DNA from: Catonia carolina
Lineage: Eukaryota; Arthropoda; Insecta; Hemiptera; Achilidae
Direction: 5' to 3'
NCBI GenBank assembly: GCA_035578175.1
Contig: JAQMRL010000003.1
Location: 109,652,969-109,716,968, forward strand
DNA length: 64,000 nucleotides
Part shown: piece after piece, positions 33,098 through 43,127 of the stretch
Numbering within the stretch: the first letter of the stretch is position 1
Layout: every line of letters starts with the position of its first letter
The notes under the pieces: model-generated
What the model saw: the letters and a program-made list of their open reading frames with translations, nothing else
Told to the model about the DNA's origin: nothing
Database searches by the model: none
Program-made: the position numbers and the translations under genes

Positions 33098-33707
33098 CTT
33101 ACTTTACTTTACTATGTGGGCGTTCAGGCCTCTGCAGCCCCTCCTCACCGCGACCTAAAAGATCTTTTGTGATTGCCCCTATTCCTTATTTAAGCAAGAC
33201 CCACACTTTCAATAAAGCGCAGGATCTGCCTAGGATCTAGTGCACTTACCTGGGAAGGTGTTAACACATCCTTACCCATCAGCGCTCTTCTTTTGCAGCC
33301 AACCACTTTGCAACTGCATAAAATGTGCTCAGCCTTCTCTTCTGCCTCATGACAGAATCTACACAGGCTCTCTCCAGCAACTCCTATCTTGGATAAATGA
33401 TACCCAAGATTACAATGACCAGTCATCAGGCCCACTACCCTCCTCAGGTCCTGTCTTCCTAGTCTATTGTATATCCCAGCCTTCCTGCTGGAATAGGCAA
33501 TGAATTTCTTTGCCTGTTCACAGCCTGTCACCTTATTCCAATAGGAGGTTTTAGCCTCCTCTTCCCAGGCCCTGACTATACCTCTATAATAGCCCTCACC
33601 AATTCCACAGAATGGCTCTGGGCCTATGAAGTGAGAGGCTGCACCTTTCTTTGCTAAGGCATCCGCTCTCTCATTTCCAGGCACTCCCTGGTGCCCCGGC
33701 ACATCAG
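33098..33707 (-). pseudogene. 5'-truncated RNase H-bearing LINE 3' end, copy 2
   Basis: A minus-strand copy flanked by ATGACAATA (33089-33097 and 33708-33716). The frame (33190-33700) reads GVPGNERADALAKK and CRFCHEAEEKAEHILCSC to a stop, and the tail is ATAGTAAAGTAAAGTA. It ends only 54 bases from the eIF2B exon at 33762-33958, just downstream of that exon's 5' splice site in the transcript. The LINE is in the same orientation as eIF2B. Confidence 0.85.
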
Positions 33708-33761
33708 ATGACAATAAGACATATTACCAAATAAAATACAACCAAAACTAAAAATACTAAC

Positions 33762-33958
33762 GTGTTTGAAATGAAGAGAGTAACTAGTTCTGGTGGTACA
33801 TAATCGAAAACTGGATTATAGACGTGAACGTTGGATAAAATATCACCGTCTGAATAATGGACGACTCCTTCAGGCGAAACAAAACTGTTGAATGTTTCAT
33901 GTGCATACGAACAGAGGTATTGTGGACTCAATTTGTATAGTGGGGCCAAAACAATCAC
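33762..33958 (-). CDS. eIF2B2: eIF2B-beta, penultimate coding exon
   Basis: Acceptor TTTCAG at 33964-33959, donor GTTAGT at 33761-33756. It encodes [20 protein letters not shown] and continues through [14 protein letters not shown] and [16 protein letters not shown]. These residues form part of the conserved Rossmann-like core of the eIF2B alpha/beta/delta family. It leaves a two-base overhang (AC) completed by the last exon. Confidence 0.97.
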
Positions 33959-34039
33959 CTGAAATCAGACATAAAAATACCTGATGTAGCCTACATACAA
34001 CAAGAGAATGCACAATGAAAGTCGTTGATAATTAAATAA

Positions 34040-34545
34040 CTTACAACTTTAATTTCAAACAGATTTTTCTACAACAATTAGTTCAGCATCACCTTAGTAT
34101 GCATTTTACGACAAAAGTGTACGTAATTAAAATTAAATCCTTATAATGCATCCTGCAGTTTGAAATTAATTCTATTTTATATAATAAATTTCACTAACCT
34201 TCTTTTCAAACTGCGTCAACTTTTACCTTTACTTACACGTGTTTCGGTGGATCCACCATCATAAGAGTAAATAACATAATTGAAACTAAAAAATTTGTTT
34301 ATTTCAAATCTATAGAAGATGATACATCCAAATACAAAGATAAAACTTTTATCTATCTTTATCTTAAAATCTATCTTCTATAGATTTTAAATAAAAAAAT
34401 TTTTTAGTTTCAATCATGTTATTTACCCTGATGATGGTGGATCCACAGACTTTTATTTGAAGCGGTTTTCTAGTTTACTGCGATAATTAATTAGTGATTT
34501 TCCAAGTTCTATAGAGGTTGATTTTCATTTTGCATCATTCACTAA
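34040..34545 (+). repeat. Degraded HINE-like sequence split by a fold-back element
   Basis: 34047-34130 matches the 'gcattttacgacaaaagtgt' region and 34447-34545 the 'gattttcattttgc' region of the repeat, both diverged. Between them lies a 200-bp fold-back (34247-34446). The usual termini are missing. Confidence 0.45.
34247..34446. repeat. Fold-back MITE, ~200 bp
   Basis: Inverted arms of about 80-90 bp begin and end with GTGGATCCACC / GGTGGATCCAC. The arms contain ATCATAAGAGTAAATAACAT and its partner ATGTTATTTACCCTGATGAT. The centre is AT-rich. It is non-coding. CACGTGTTTCGGTGG precedes both this element and a site at 30123-30140. Confidence 0.75.
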
Positions 34546-34551
34546 TTAATT

Positions 34552-34830
34552 AGCAGGCATCGCCCGCTGACGCGAGAGATGCCCACAGCAGTCCCTCGAC
34601 CGAGCTTTACGCCCACCGGATCCAACGAAGCAGCCATCGACGCACTACTGCAAGGGAAGAAGATAATGTCTCCGCTGGACGACGACACGCCGTGTCGCCC
34701 AGCTCTTCGACCGCCACGACGACTATGACTGACACTGCACATCAAGACCACCACCGCTTAAACGGTCCTTTTCAGGGCCACCAAAATTAAAGGTTTAACT
34801 CGCCACTAAATGTCGCCATCCGGTGACACT
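34552..34830 (+). mobile_element. Histone-stem-loop element, copy B, uninterrupted
   Basis: Shares with copy A the block from GGCATCGCCCGCTGACGCGA to GCCATCCGGTGACACT. It includes a frame reading NEAAIDALLQGKKIMSPLDD that stops shortly before the hairpin. GC content is clearly higher than in the surroundings. The flanks show only a CACTAA microhomology, so the mode of insertion is uncertain. No histone, RT or transposase domain is present. Confidence 0.65.
34764..34779 (+). promoter_or_regulatory. Histone mRNA-type 3' stem-loop
   Basis: GGTCCTTTTCAGGGCC differs from copy A by one base, which turns a C-G pair into U-G, so the 6-bp stem and UUUC loop are kept. Flanks CTTAAAC and ACCAAAA are also the same. 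Confidence 0.75.
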
Positions 34831-34881
34831 AATATGGCATACCTGATACGAGATAAAATTAAACCATGATAAGCTGCTATT

Positions 34882-35429
34882 ACTTTACTTTACTATATGA
34901 GCGTTCAGGCTTCTGCAGCCCCTCCTCACCGCGACCTAAAAGATCTTTTGTGATTGCCCCTATTCCTTATTTAAGCAAGACCCACACTTTCAATAAAGCG
35001 CAGGATCTGCCTAGGATCTAGTGCACTTACCTGAGAAGGTGTTAACACATCCTCACCCATCAGCGCTCTTCTTTTGCAGCCAACCACTTTGCAACTGCAT
35101 AAAATGTGTTCAGCCTTCTCTTCTGCCTCATGACAGAATCTACACAGGCTCTCTTCAGCAATTCCTATCTTGGATAAATGATACCCAAGATTACAATGAC
35201 CAGTCATCAGGCCCACTACCCTCCTCAAGTCCTGTCTTCCTAGTCTATTATATATCCTAGCCCTCCTGCTGGAATAGGCAATGAATTTCTTTGCCTGCTC
35301 ACAACCTGGCACCTGTTCCCAATAGGAGGTTTTAGCCTCCTCTTCCCAGGCCCTAACTATACCTCTATAATAGCCTTCACCAATTCCACAGAATGGCTCT
35401 GGGCCTATGAAGTGAGAGGCTGCACCTTT
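34882..35429 (-). pseudogene. 5'-truncated RNase H-bearing LINE 3' end, copy 3
   Basis: Flanked by the 14-bp target duplication ATAAGCTGCTATTA (34868-34881 and 35430-35443). It is shorter at the 5' end than copy 2, beginning after the RNase H motif at KGAASHFIGPEP. It keeps the zinc-binding tail (frame to 34971) and the ATAGTAAAGTAAAG tail. It lies in the eIF2B intron 33959-35532. Confidence 0.9.
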
Positions 35430-35532
35430 ATAAGCTGCTATTAGCAATATTTATCATTTAATCTTGCAATGTCTACGTGATAGCGTTCTAGATGAAAAAA
35501 CTGAACAGTAAATGAATGCGTACAATACTTAC

Positions 35533-35727
35533 AGGTACAGAATAATGTTTAGCAGCTAACGAGGTAGAATGCGATCCACAAACAGCCCTTAAGCCGCCGT
35601 TCGCCATTACCGTATGTGTTCCTATTATCACCTTATTAACACGAGACATTATACCGAATATGGCTGAATCTGGTATAAGTGTTGTTTGTATATTACTCTG
35701 CGCCAGGCTAACCGCAAGATCATGACC
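35533..35727 (-). CDS. eIF2B2: eIF2B-beta, internal coding exon
   Basis: Acceptor TTTCAG before 35727, donor GTAAGT at 35532-35527, phase 0 on both sides. It encodes [20 protein letters not shown], then [20 protein letters not shown], then [20 protein letters not shown] and [19 protein letters not shown] is a signature segment of the eIF2B regulatory subunits. Confidence 0.97.
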
Positions 35728-36892
35728 CTGAAATCACAACAATAAAATAATCCATTAATACCCACTGTTGTATACGCCAATTAAATGGTTGTATAAAGGG
35801 CGTATACAAATGGGAGTTGACGTTATTTATAATGACCGGATCTAATACGGTCTGGAACGTTGAATAACACACAATGCGTCTTCGGCGTGCGCATTAGACG
35901 AAAGCTTGGAAACTGGATAGGTAATTTGCATAGGTATACGCAAGGGAATATAGTTGCCCTAAAGCTAAAACAATTCGTAGCAACACGTACTTGACATGGT
36001 CCGATTTGGCACTCGTTACACATGAGGTTGAAACTGGAAGATAGCACGTCCGTAGAATACTCATTAAAGACACAGCAACAGCGTGATTAAACTGATTACA
36101 CACAATTATAGTTTATAGTCCATCTACCTGTAAGAGTACTCCACGTGAGGCAAGCGCCTATAGGTTGTAAACAAAAGTTTTACACAAGTTGGCGCGTATC
36201 TACCTCTCCGCCGGACAGTTATCTTGCACTACGTTCCATCATAAAAATATCTCCATCCAGTTAAAATAAACATTATTCTTTTAACGTTTTCAATTATACT
36301 GTTCTGATTACTTGTAATTATTGTAGTTTCATAAAGACTCCTTAATTAATTATTTTAACCATTACATTTAACAAAACAATTTTTTTCTACTTTTTAATGT
36401 TTACCGCTTTTATGTTTCAAAAACGCAACACATTCACTATCACCCATGTAACAAAACACAGCTTACAAAACTTTTCAACTTAATTCTACGTAAAAAATCG
36501 AAACGAACCGATACAATTCCAAAAGATAACTGATGAAACTAAAAATGAGGTAAACACAAGCAAGTGCAAACAGTTGTATTAAACTAGTCACAGACATTAA
36601 TTATTTTAATGATATGAAATAAACAATCATAAATGATAAACAATGAATCTTTGGAATTGTTTACTCTCTTGTTACAATTCAAGAGCATTAATCTTATGTT
36701 ACTGTGACCAAAAATTAAATAAAACTGAATATATAATAAAAACCTACTAATCATGAATAATAATGTAAAAATAGTAAATAATGTTCGATTTATAAAACAT
36801 TTTCTAACAAATGAATTGAACGTGTTTTTATTATACTAAGCTTAGAGCAAATCAGAGTAGCATGAAATTTCGTTTTTGATCATGCTGTGCGT

Positions 36893-37029
36893 ATTTTTAC
36901 TTTCTCTTGCCTATATGAATATATAGGAAGGAAAGTATTATTTTCATGTCGATTTTTCGAAATCGAGTTTTCACCGGATCTATACGTTTTCAGACCCCCT
37001 GAACCCAAAAAACATGTTTTTAGCGATTG

Positions 37030-37066
<37 letters not shown>

Positions 37067-37846
37067 CAGAATATCTCAAGAACAGAACATCGTACGAACT
37101 TGAAACTTGAAACTTAAGTTACATACCACTACCGGACGCGACACGAACATTTTCATCAAAATCGGTCAACCGGAAGTAGTAGTTATTCGTATAATTTTTC
37201 AGTTTTTTGCGATTTTCTCAAAAACTGGTCCTACGATTTTTTTTAAAATCGCCTATTTTACTCAATTTTTTATTCTCTACAAGATAGGGTAGGCGCCATG
37301 TTTGCTGAAATTCTCGGTGAGGCTGTTTTCACGTAAAAACGTTGTTTTTTTAAGATTACGGCTTTAATATAAATTTTAGCGCAAAAACTTATATAATAAA
37401 AGTTGTAGAGAATTTAAAAACCTACAACTTCTGTTTCAAACATTTTTTTGTATAACGCTTAGTTTAGCGGTAATTTGCGATTTTCTGTTTTTTTTTCCCA
37501 CGAAAACGTGAGAAAAATCGATTTTTTTAACATTTCGGTCTTAGTATGCATTTTACGACAAAAGTGTATATAATTAAATTTATAGAAAATTAAAAGATCT
37601 ACAACTTTTGTTTAGAGCATTTTTCTCTACAGAGCCTAGTTTAGCGTGAAAGCGTGATTTTCCGTATTTTTAAGCCAAACTGAGTTCGATTGTCATTTTG
37701 CGTCATTCACTCATGATTAAAATAAGGTTATGTTTTTGAGGTTAGTTTTTTGTTCATTTCTAATGTTTTAATACTAATGTTAGGTTTATTGTTAATTATT
37801 TGCATTGGCAAGAGAAAGTTGTGTGAGTGTTTCACACCAGATTTTT
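36893..37846 (+). mobile_element. HINE-like element, full length
   Basis: Left end TTTTTACTTTCTCTTGCC, (GT)n at 37033-37063, right end GGCAAGAGAAAGTTGTGTGAG, hairpin and CAGATTTTTAA. It is almost identical to 20909-21897 apart from GT-tract length, so both moved recently. The intron stretch 35728-36892 before it shows nothing else that I recognise. Confidence 0.9.
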
Positions 37847-37949
37847 AATTAATGCGCATGCTCACGTGTATTGCTGGTTGCCTATGTCGGAGTACTCTTA
37901 GCGTAGACAGACTGTAGTATAATGCGCAACAGTTAAGACACAAAAGGTA

Positions 37950-38410
37950 TAGTCACTTGAGTCATGAGTTTGCCCTTGTTTGCAACGAGGGGTAAAGGGG
38001 GAAAGGGGGAAAGGGGGAACAGCATCAGTGCTCATGCCCGACTGCTTTAATTTCAGTACGACAAATATAACAACTTACAATATACCCAGAGCATAGCCTA
38101 TACAGTATATCACAGAACTTTTTTTAGGTTAACGGTACGAATATAACGGTTTGTTACCGTAAACAGAAATGTTAGTTTCTCAAAAATGTGGGCACACTAT
38201 TCACAGTGCTGAATGAAATGTAAAATGCAGTGTAATAAAATTCTGAGAAGTTGAAACTAAACAAATATGCCTTTCAATGCCTCTTAACAAAAACCATGAG
38301 CGAGTGGCTAACTACTGTGATGTTTCTCTTTCCACAATTCGAAAAATGAAGAAGGAAATTAAAGACGTGAAGTAGCTATTCATCAACATTTTTGTTGACA
38401 CGTAGTAAAA
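37950..38410 (+). mobile_element. Tc1-like element 5' fragment with helix-turn-helix remnant
   Basis: Starts TAGTCACTTGAGTCATGAG after TA. A GGGGGAAA triplet repeat follows, and at 38299-38375 a broken helix-turn-helix reads ERVANYCDVS...STIRKMKKE-like sequence, related to 7195-7422. The right end is not seen. Confidence 0.55.
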
Positions 38411-38582
38411 AAAAGGAAGCGGTTAGGTAGACTAGTAAGGCTGATAGTGAAGACGCTGTTGACAGTGATCGTAGAAAATTTGTTCCAAAGGAATAAGGTA
38501 GCTGGTGGTAATTACAGTAAATCAAACATTTCTAGTCGTGTTTGAGCTATAGGTAGGTAATAAGCTGTAGGTAATAAGCTAA

Positions 38583-39333
38583 AGGGTGATTCAAAAAGAG
38601 CGCCGGTTTTTAAACGGCTGGAAAATTTTTGTTTATCGGTTGGCAACATTGTTTGACCTCATTTCTATTTTGGAGAACATTCCGATTGACGATTCAGTTG
38701 TAGTTTCTCTTGTATGCACAGCGAGTGACAGTTTGGTGCGGCTTTTGGTCGGGCGGTGTCATCGGCCCTTACTTTTTTGAAAATCAAGAAGGGCAAGCCG
38801 TGACAGTAAATGGAGACCGATACCGTACGATGATTAGGGAGTTTTTGTGGCGTCATTTGGATGGAATGGACATTGACGAGTTGTGGTTTCAGCAGGATGG
38901 TGCCACCTGTCACGCTGCAGGAGAAACAATGTTGTTGCTCCGTGAACGGTTCCAGGATCGCATCATTTCTCGTAATTCCGACCATCAATGGCTACCAAGG
39001 TCGTGTGACTTGACGCCTTGTGACTTTCCTCTTTGGGGTCATCTGAAGTCATTGGTGTATGCCAACAAACCCCGAAACATCAATGACTTGAAGGAGGAAA
39101 TTCGACGGGTTATCGGGCAAATGGAAGTCGAAACTTGTCGTGCAGTAATATCCAATTTCATGGACAGAGTTGATGCGTGCCAGCACAGTAGAGGAGGACA
39201 CATGCATGACATCATTTTTCATACATAAAATCGGAAGGAAAGATGAACTTGTTGATGTATTTATTTTCAGTTTTTCAATAAAATAAATCTCTTAATTTGA
39301 TATATCAAAACCGGCGCTCTTTTTGAATTACCC
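38583..39333 (+). mobile_element. Mariner-like element with N-terminal deletion
   Basis: GGGTGATTCAAAAAGAGCGC at the left and GCGCTCTTTTTGAATTACCC at the right are inverted ends. The ~750-bp element keeps only the C-terminal half of its transposase (38710-39228) next to the left UTR, so the deletion removed both DNA-binding helices and the first catalytic aspartate. Confidence 0.85.
38710..39228 (+). pseudogene. Mariner-like transposase, C-terminal half
   Basis: 172 codons. They include VTVWCGFWSGGVIGPYFFEN, the second catalytic motif FQQDGATCHA, and CDLTPCDFPLWG with the third aspartate. The two aspartates are 41 residues apart, as in the DD41D elements at 46230 and 53392, but the protein is a different family member. 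The first catalytic region is missing, so it cannot be active. Confidence 0.85.
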
Positions 39334-39877
39334 TATATAAATAGTAATAAATTAACTAAACCAGAACAACACTTGTAATGCATTTCAAATTAATTATAAA
39401 CATGATCGTAACACAAATTTTATTTATGTTAAATATTTTAAAACCATATAAATACGTAAGTTTGATTTGTACCTGGCCTTCTGGCATGGAACCAGTTAAG
39501 AGGAGCAGACTGATATTAATAAAAACTATTGATTTTTCAATTTTACAATATATTGATAGATCGTTTTCTCCTATTTAAATTGATACATAACATGGCATTC
39601 GATGCTTTTTCTGTTGAGAAAAATTATGTTTTTACATTGACGGGATGCGTAGTGTTTATTTCAATATTTTTTCACGTTTTTCATTCTTGTAAAATGAGAT
39701 TATTATAATAATTATGTTACTGCTCAAAAATTACGGAGATCGCGTTCATACAGAAACAATAATTTCTAGAATGCATAGGAATCAGCTGGAAAGCAAGAAA
39801 AATATTGGTGTGTTTTTGTTTGGAAGTTAATTCCTATTGACAATAGGTGTTTCTGTTACGGTATTATGGTTTTACTA

Positions 39878-40667
39878 ATGGGTGTTTTATTAAGGATGCA
39901 ACCCTGATTATAAGAAGATAGAAGTAATACATCAGTTAATTTTCTGTTCCCCAATCGGTATGTTGGCAACAGTGTACTCACGGCCAATTACCTAAGACAG
40001 TTAAAATGTTCCAGTCAAGCATTAGTGTGGTGACAACAGTCTTTTCGTTATATTGTGTCAGTAATGGTTTTTTCCATGGAAGAACGCGTGTTTATTGTAG
40101 AGACTTACATAGCGAGTAAATCTTACAAATGCGTGCAAGATAAGTTTCAGTTGAAATTTCCCCGTTCTGCCGTTCCGAATAAATCGTCAATATTGCGTTT
40201 GATAAATAAATTCCGTAGAACTGGGAGTGTACTCGATGAGAAACCACCTCGCCAGTCAACAAAGTTAACCGCGGAAGTTCTCAAAGATTTGAAAAATTGA
40301 CTCAATCACCTAAAAAAATTGCTTAGAAGATTATCATCGCAAGCTGGGCTAACATTAACTACTGTTTCAGAGCTACGAAAAAGTTACATTTGCATCCTTA
40401 TCGCGCTGGCGTAACTCATGAACTGAAAGCTACAGACCATCAGAAACGATTACAATATTGTTCTTCCTTAGAAAAGACCATTACTGACACTATATAATGA
40501 AACGACTGCTGTCACCACACTAATGCTTGACTGGAACATTTTAACTGTCTTAGGTCGTTGGCCTTGAGTACACTGTTGCCAACATACCGATTGGGGGACA
40601 GAAAATTTACCGATGTATTACTTCTATCTTCTTATAATCAGGGTTGCGTCCTTAATAAAACACCTGA
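39878..40667 (+). mobile_element. Family M mariner-like element, copy 3
   Basis: The left end, ATGGGTGTTTTATTAAGG after TA, and the right end, AATAAAACACCTGA before TA (40668-40669), enclose about 790 bp. A frame from 40055 (EERVFIVETYIASKSYKCVQ) stops at 40300, and the helix-turn-helix continues in another frame. The terminal TA is also the target of the mariner at 40670. Confidence 0.85.
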
Positions 40668-40669
40668 TA

Positions 40670-41992
40670 CGAGGGGGTACCCAAAAGAAACCGGAATTAT
40701 TTTTTAAAACTATTTATTTTTAATTTTTTTACAAAATAACCTTATCCCCTTCAAAATATTCTCCATTACAACTAATACATTTGTCCCACCGGTGCTTCCA
40801 CTGTTCAAAACATTTTTTGTACTCCTCTTCAGTGATGGCTGCCAGCTTATCCGTCGTTTTTTTCTTGACATCATCAACGTTGTTAAATCGGAGACCTTTC
40901 ATGCCCCTTTTCATGCGTGGGAACAAGAAAAAATCACACGGAGCCAGATCGGGTGAGTACGGTGCGTGTGGTAGCAAAACCATGCCGTTTTTCGCCAAAA
41001 ACTGGGTAACCGAGATTGCCGTGTGTGCAGGCGCGTTGTCGTGGTGGAAAAACCAGTCCCCTGTCTGCCACAAATTAGGTCTTTTACGACGAATGCTGTT
41101 TCGTAGTCTTCTTAACACTTCAAGATAAAAAGCTTGATTTACTGTCTGGCCTGGTGGAACGAACTCTGAATGGACAATTCCCCTCACATCAAAAAAACAT
41201 ATCAGCATTGTTTTGATGTTCGATCTAACTTGAGGACTTTTTTTTGGTCGGGGTGATAATGAAGTCTTCCATTGACTGGATTGTTGTTTGGTTTCTGGGT
41301 CGTACCCATAGCACCAAGACTCGTCACCCGTAATGATCTTTGACATGAAATCTGGATCAGTTTCAAGCTGTTGTTTCAAATCACTACACGTTTCAATTCG
41401 ACGTTCCTTTTGAGTGTCTGTCAGAACCCGAGGCACAAACTTGGCAGCGACTCTTTTCATTGCCAAGTCTTCTGTTAAAATGCGTTGGACTGAGCTCCAA
41501 GATAACCCACTAACCTGTGATATTTGGTCAATGGTCTGTCGTCGGTCTGTTCGTACAATTTCTTTCACTTTCACAACATTTTCGTCTGTTCGGGAAGTCG
41601 ACGGTCGTCCAGAACGAGGTTTGTTCTCAATCGACATGTCGCCATTTTTAAAGCGCAAAAACCACTCGTACACTTGGGTTTTTCCAATAGCGTCGTCTTT
41701 GTAAGCTGTGTTCAACATTACAACTGTTTCCGCGGCGTTTTTACCGAGCAAGAAGCAAAATTTCACAGCCGCACGTTGTTCATTAAAACTTGCCATCATG
41801 AAAAACGACACGAGCACAAAACAGCACTAGCGAGAACAATCACTGCACGAGAACAGAACAAGCTAGATCAACGAACAAAATGGCATTGAACTGGCAATGA
41901 GTAGCGCTACAAGCAGCCTAGTGGCGGGAATTTGTACTGCACAAGCTCCGCCCACAGCAGAGCTATTCCGGATACTTTTGGGTACCCCCTCG
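40670..41992 (-). mobile_element. Intact DD34D mariner element
   Basis: TA (40668-40669 and 41993-41994) flanks inverted ends CGAGGGGGTACCCAAAAG of about 28 bp with two or three mismatches. The length is 1323 bp, typical of a complete mariner. It carries an uninterrupted transposase frame on the minus strand. It inserted precisely at the terminal TA of family M copy 3, in the eIF2B intron 35728-42470. Confidence 0.95.
40729..41796 (-). CDS. Mariner transposase (DD34D), intact
   Basis: Cut-and-paste transposase acting on its own inverted ends in the nucleus. The chosen start is the MASFNEQRAAVKF methionine (41796), giving 355 residues, the usual mariner length; seven extra codons exist upstream. 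Two helix-turn-helix domains (up to about residue 110) are followed by KFVPRVLTDTQKERR, the position of the family WVPHEL motif. The catalytic aspartates lie in TGDESW, HHDNAPAHT and YSPDLAPCDFFLFP. The last two are 34 residues apart, as in mariners. There is no stop or frameshift. It lies in the same orientation as eIF2B. Activity is possible but not shown. Confidence 0.95.
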   Translation of the reverse strand: MASFNEQRAAVKFCFLLGKNAAETVVMLNTAYKDDAIGKTQVYEWFLRFKNGDMSIENKPRSGRPSTSRTDENVVKVKEIVRTDRRQTIDQISQVSGLSWSSVQRILTEDLAMKRVAAKFVPRVLTDTQKERRIETCSDLKQQLETDPDFMSKIITGDESWCYGYDPETKQQSSQWKTSLSPRPKKSPQVRSNIKTMLICFFDVRGIVHSEFVPPGQTVNQAFYLEVLRRLRNSIRRKRPNLWQTGDWFFHHDNAPAHTAISVTQFLAKNGMVLLPHAPYSPDLAPCDFFLFPRMKRGMKGLRFNNVDDVKKKTTDKLAAITEEEYKKCFEQWKHRWDKCISCNGEYFEGDKVIL

Positions 41993-42470
41993 TATATTCA
42001 CATTTTCCGCATATTGTATTTTTTGACTTTAGGTACACTTATTTCAGGAACCATCCCATATAAGAGTGTGAAATTTCGCACACTACATTTTCGTACTAAG
42101 GTGTGTATTTACTCCAGAAGTGTATTTATTTTTTGGGTGTCTTTTTCATAAAAATAATGTGGGCTATATTTGAACATTTTTTTGAGAATGAAAATCATTT
42201 TTAGATTGGATAAAGATAAATTAAAAAGCTCTGGTACAAATTTGTAAAAAGGTATCGTAGGTAAGTGTGCCAAAGCTCAGCTTTGTAGCTTTAACGGTTC
42301 CTACAAAAAATCTATTGGAGTTACTATTCCAGGTATAGGGATAATGAAACTGGTCTGTTCCTCGTAAGCAAACAGCTGTGTTGAGTTTTCGTTGATAAAT
42401 ATTTAATAAGTAACCAGCAAATTATAATTCAGAACGATGAAGAGATCAGCTATCTTTTAAGTAAACTTAC

Positions 42471-42627
42471 ATGGCAAAAAGGCGCACATTCTACCACTAT
42501 TACTTCAAACTTTCTATCTTCAGCTGCTTTCTTCAGATACGCTTCTACGATTCTTGATCGACCAATAGTCATGATTATTTCATTAGAGTGGATATGTTCT
42601 TTTCCTTGATTCGCTATATTTTCCGCA
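42471..42627 (-). CDS. eIF2B2: eIF2B-beta, internal coding exon
   Basis: Acceptor T-run then TAG (42630-42628), donor GTAAGT at 42470-42465. It encodes [20 protein letters not shown], then [20 protein letters not shown] and [13 protein letters not shown]. The first serine codon is split with the exon at 56284-56432 across a 13.7-kb intron. Confidence 0.97.
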
Positions 42628-42722
42628 CTAAAAAAAAAAGTCACAAACACACTGATATTACATCATTACAAATATGAATTTCGATCAAAGTTCAGTTTGT
42701 TTCTACAGTAAATCCAAGATAT

Positions 42723-43127
42723 TGTACAGTTGTACACGCGTATTTATCTGTACACCTCTCGGCCAGCTACGCCCATTCTGGAGGAATTTAAGCAGCCTAG
42801 TGGCTCCAAAGCGGTACCTAGGAACACACAACCCCTGAGAGACCAATCCAAATAAGTGGATGCGGTCACATCCGCAGGGCACCCCACTCCCCTCAGTACT
42901 CGTGTAAACGTTGGACGAGTCACCATCGAGCTCATTACACAGCTAATACTTTGCACGTGGCTCTACAACACATGGATGTACCACGAATAGCACACAGAGG
43001 TGCTACAGCCAGCCCCCATTACTTCGAAAGCAGGCAAGGATGGGGTAGCTAAATCGCAGTTCTATGGGCACGCTCTCTGTGGTCTGGGGCATGCCCCCCT
43101 ACACCGTTGTACAGTACAATTGTACAA
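42723..43127. repeat. Possible short terminal-inverted-repeat element
   Basis: TTGTACAGTTGTACACG near 42722 and TACAGTACAATTGTACAA near 43127 are roughly inverted, and the enclosed ~400 bp is GC-richer than the intron around it. No transposase or clear target duplication is visible. This is a weak candidate. The following stretch to about 43800 has one small frame (43064-43258) that I do not recognise and otherwise nothing assignable. Confidence 0.3.

Noticed and set aside
33240..33503. Plus-strand frames opposite the RNase H-bearing LINE copies (also 32313-32558 minus and 35021-35260 plus)
   Set aside because: They are antisense shadows of the LINE coding strand, which alone carries the RNase H and zinc-binding motifs.
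35823..36103. Overlapping minus-strand frames in the eIF2B intron
   Set aside because: No domain, two frames overlap, and eIF2B exons on both sides join in phase without them.
39378..39578. Small plus-strand frame after the mariner-like remnant
   Set aside because: Hydrophobic, AT-driven, no conserved motif or neighbouring context.
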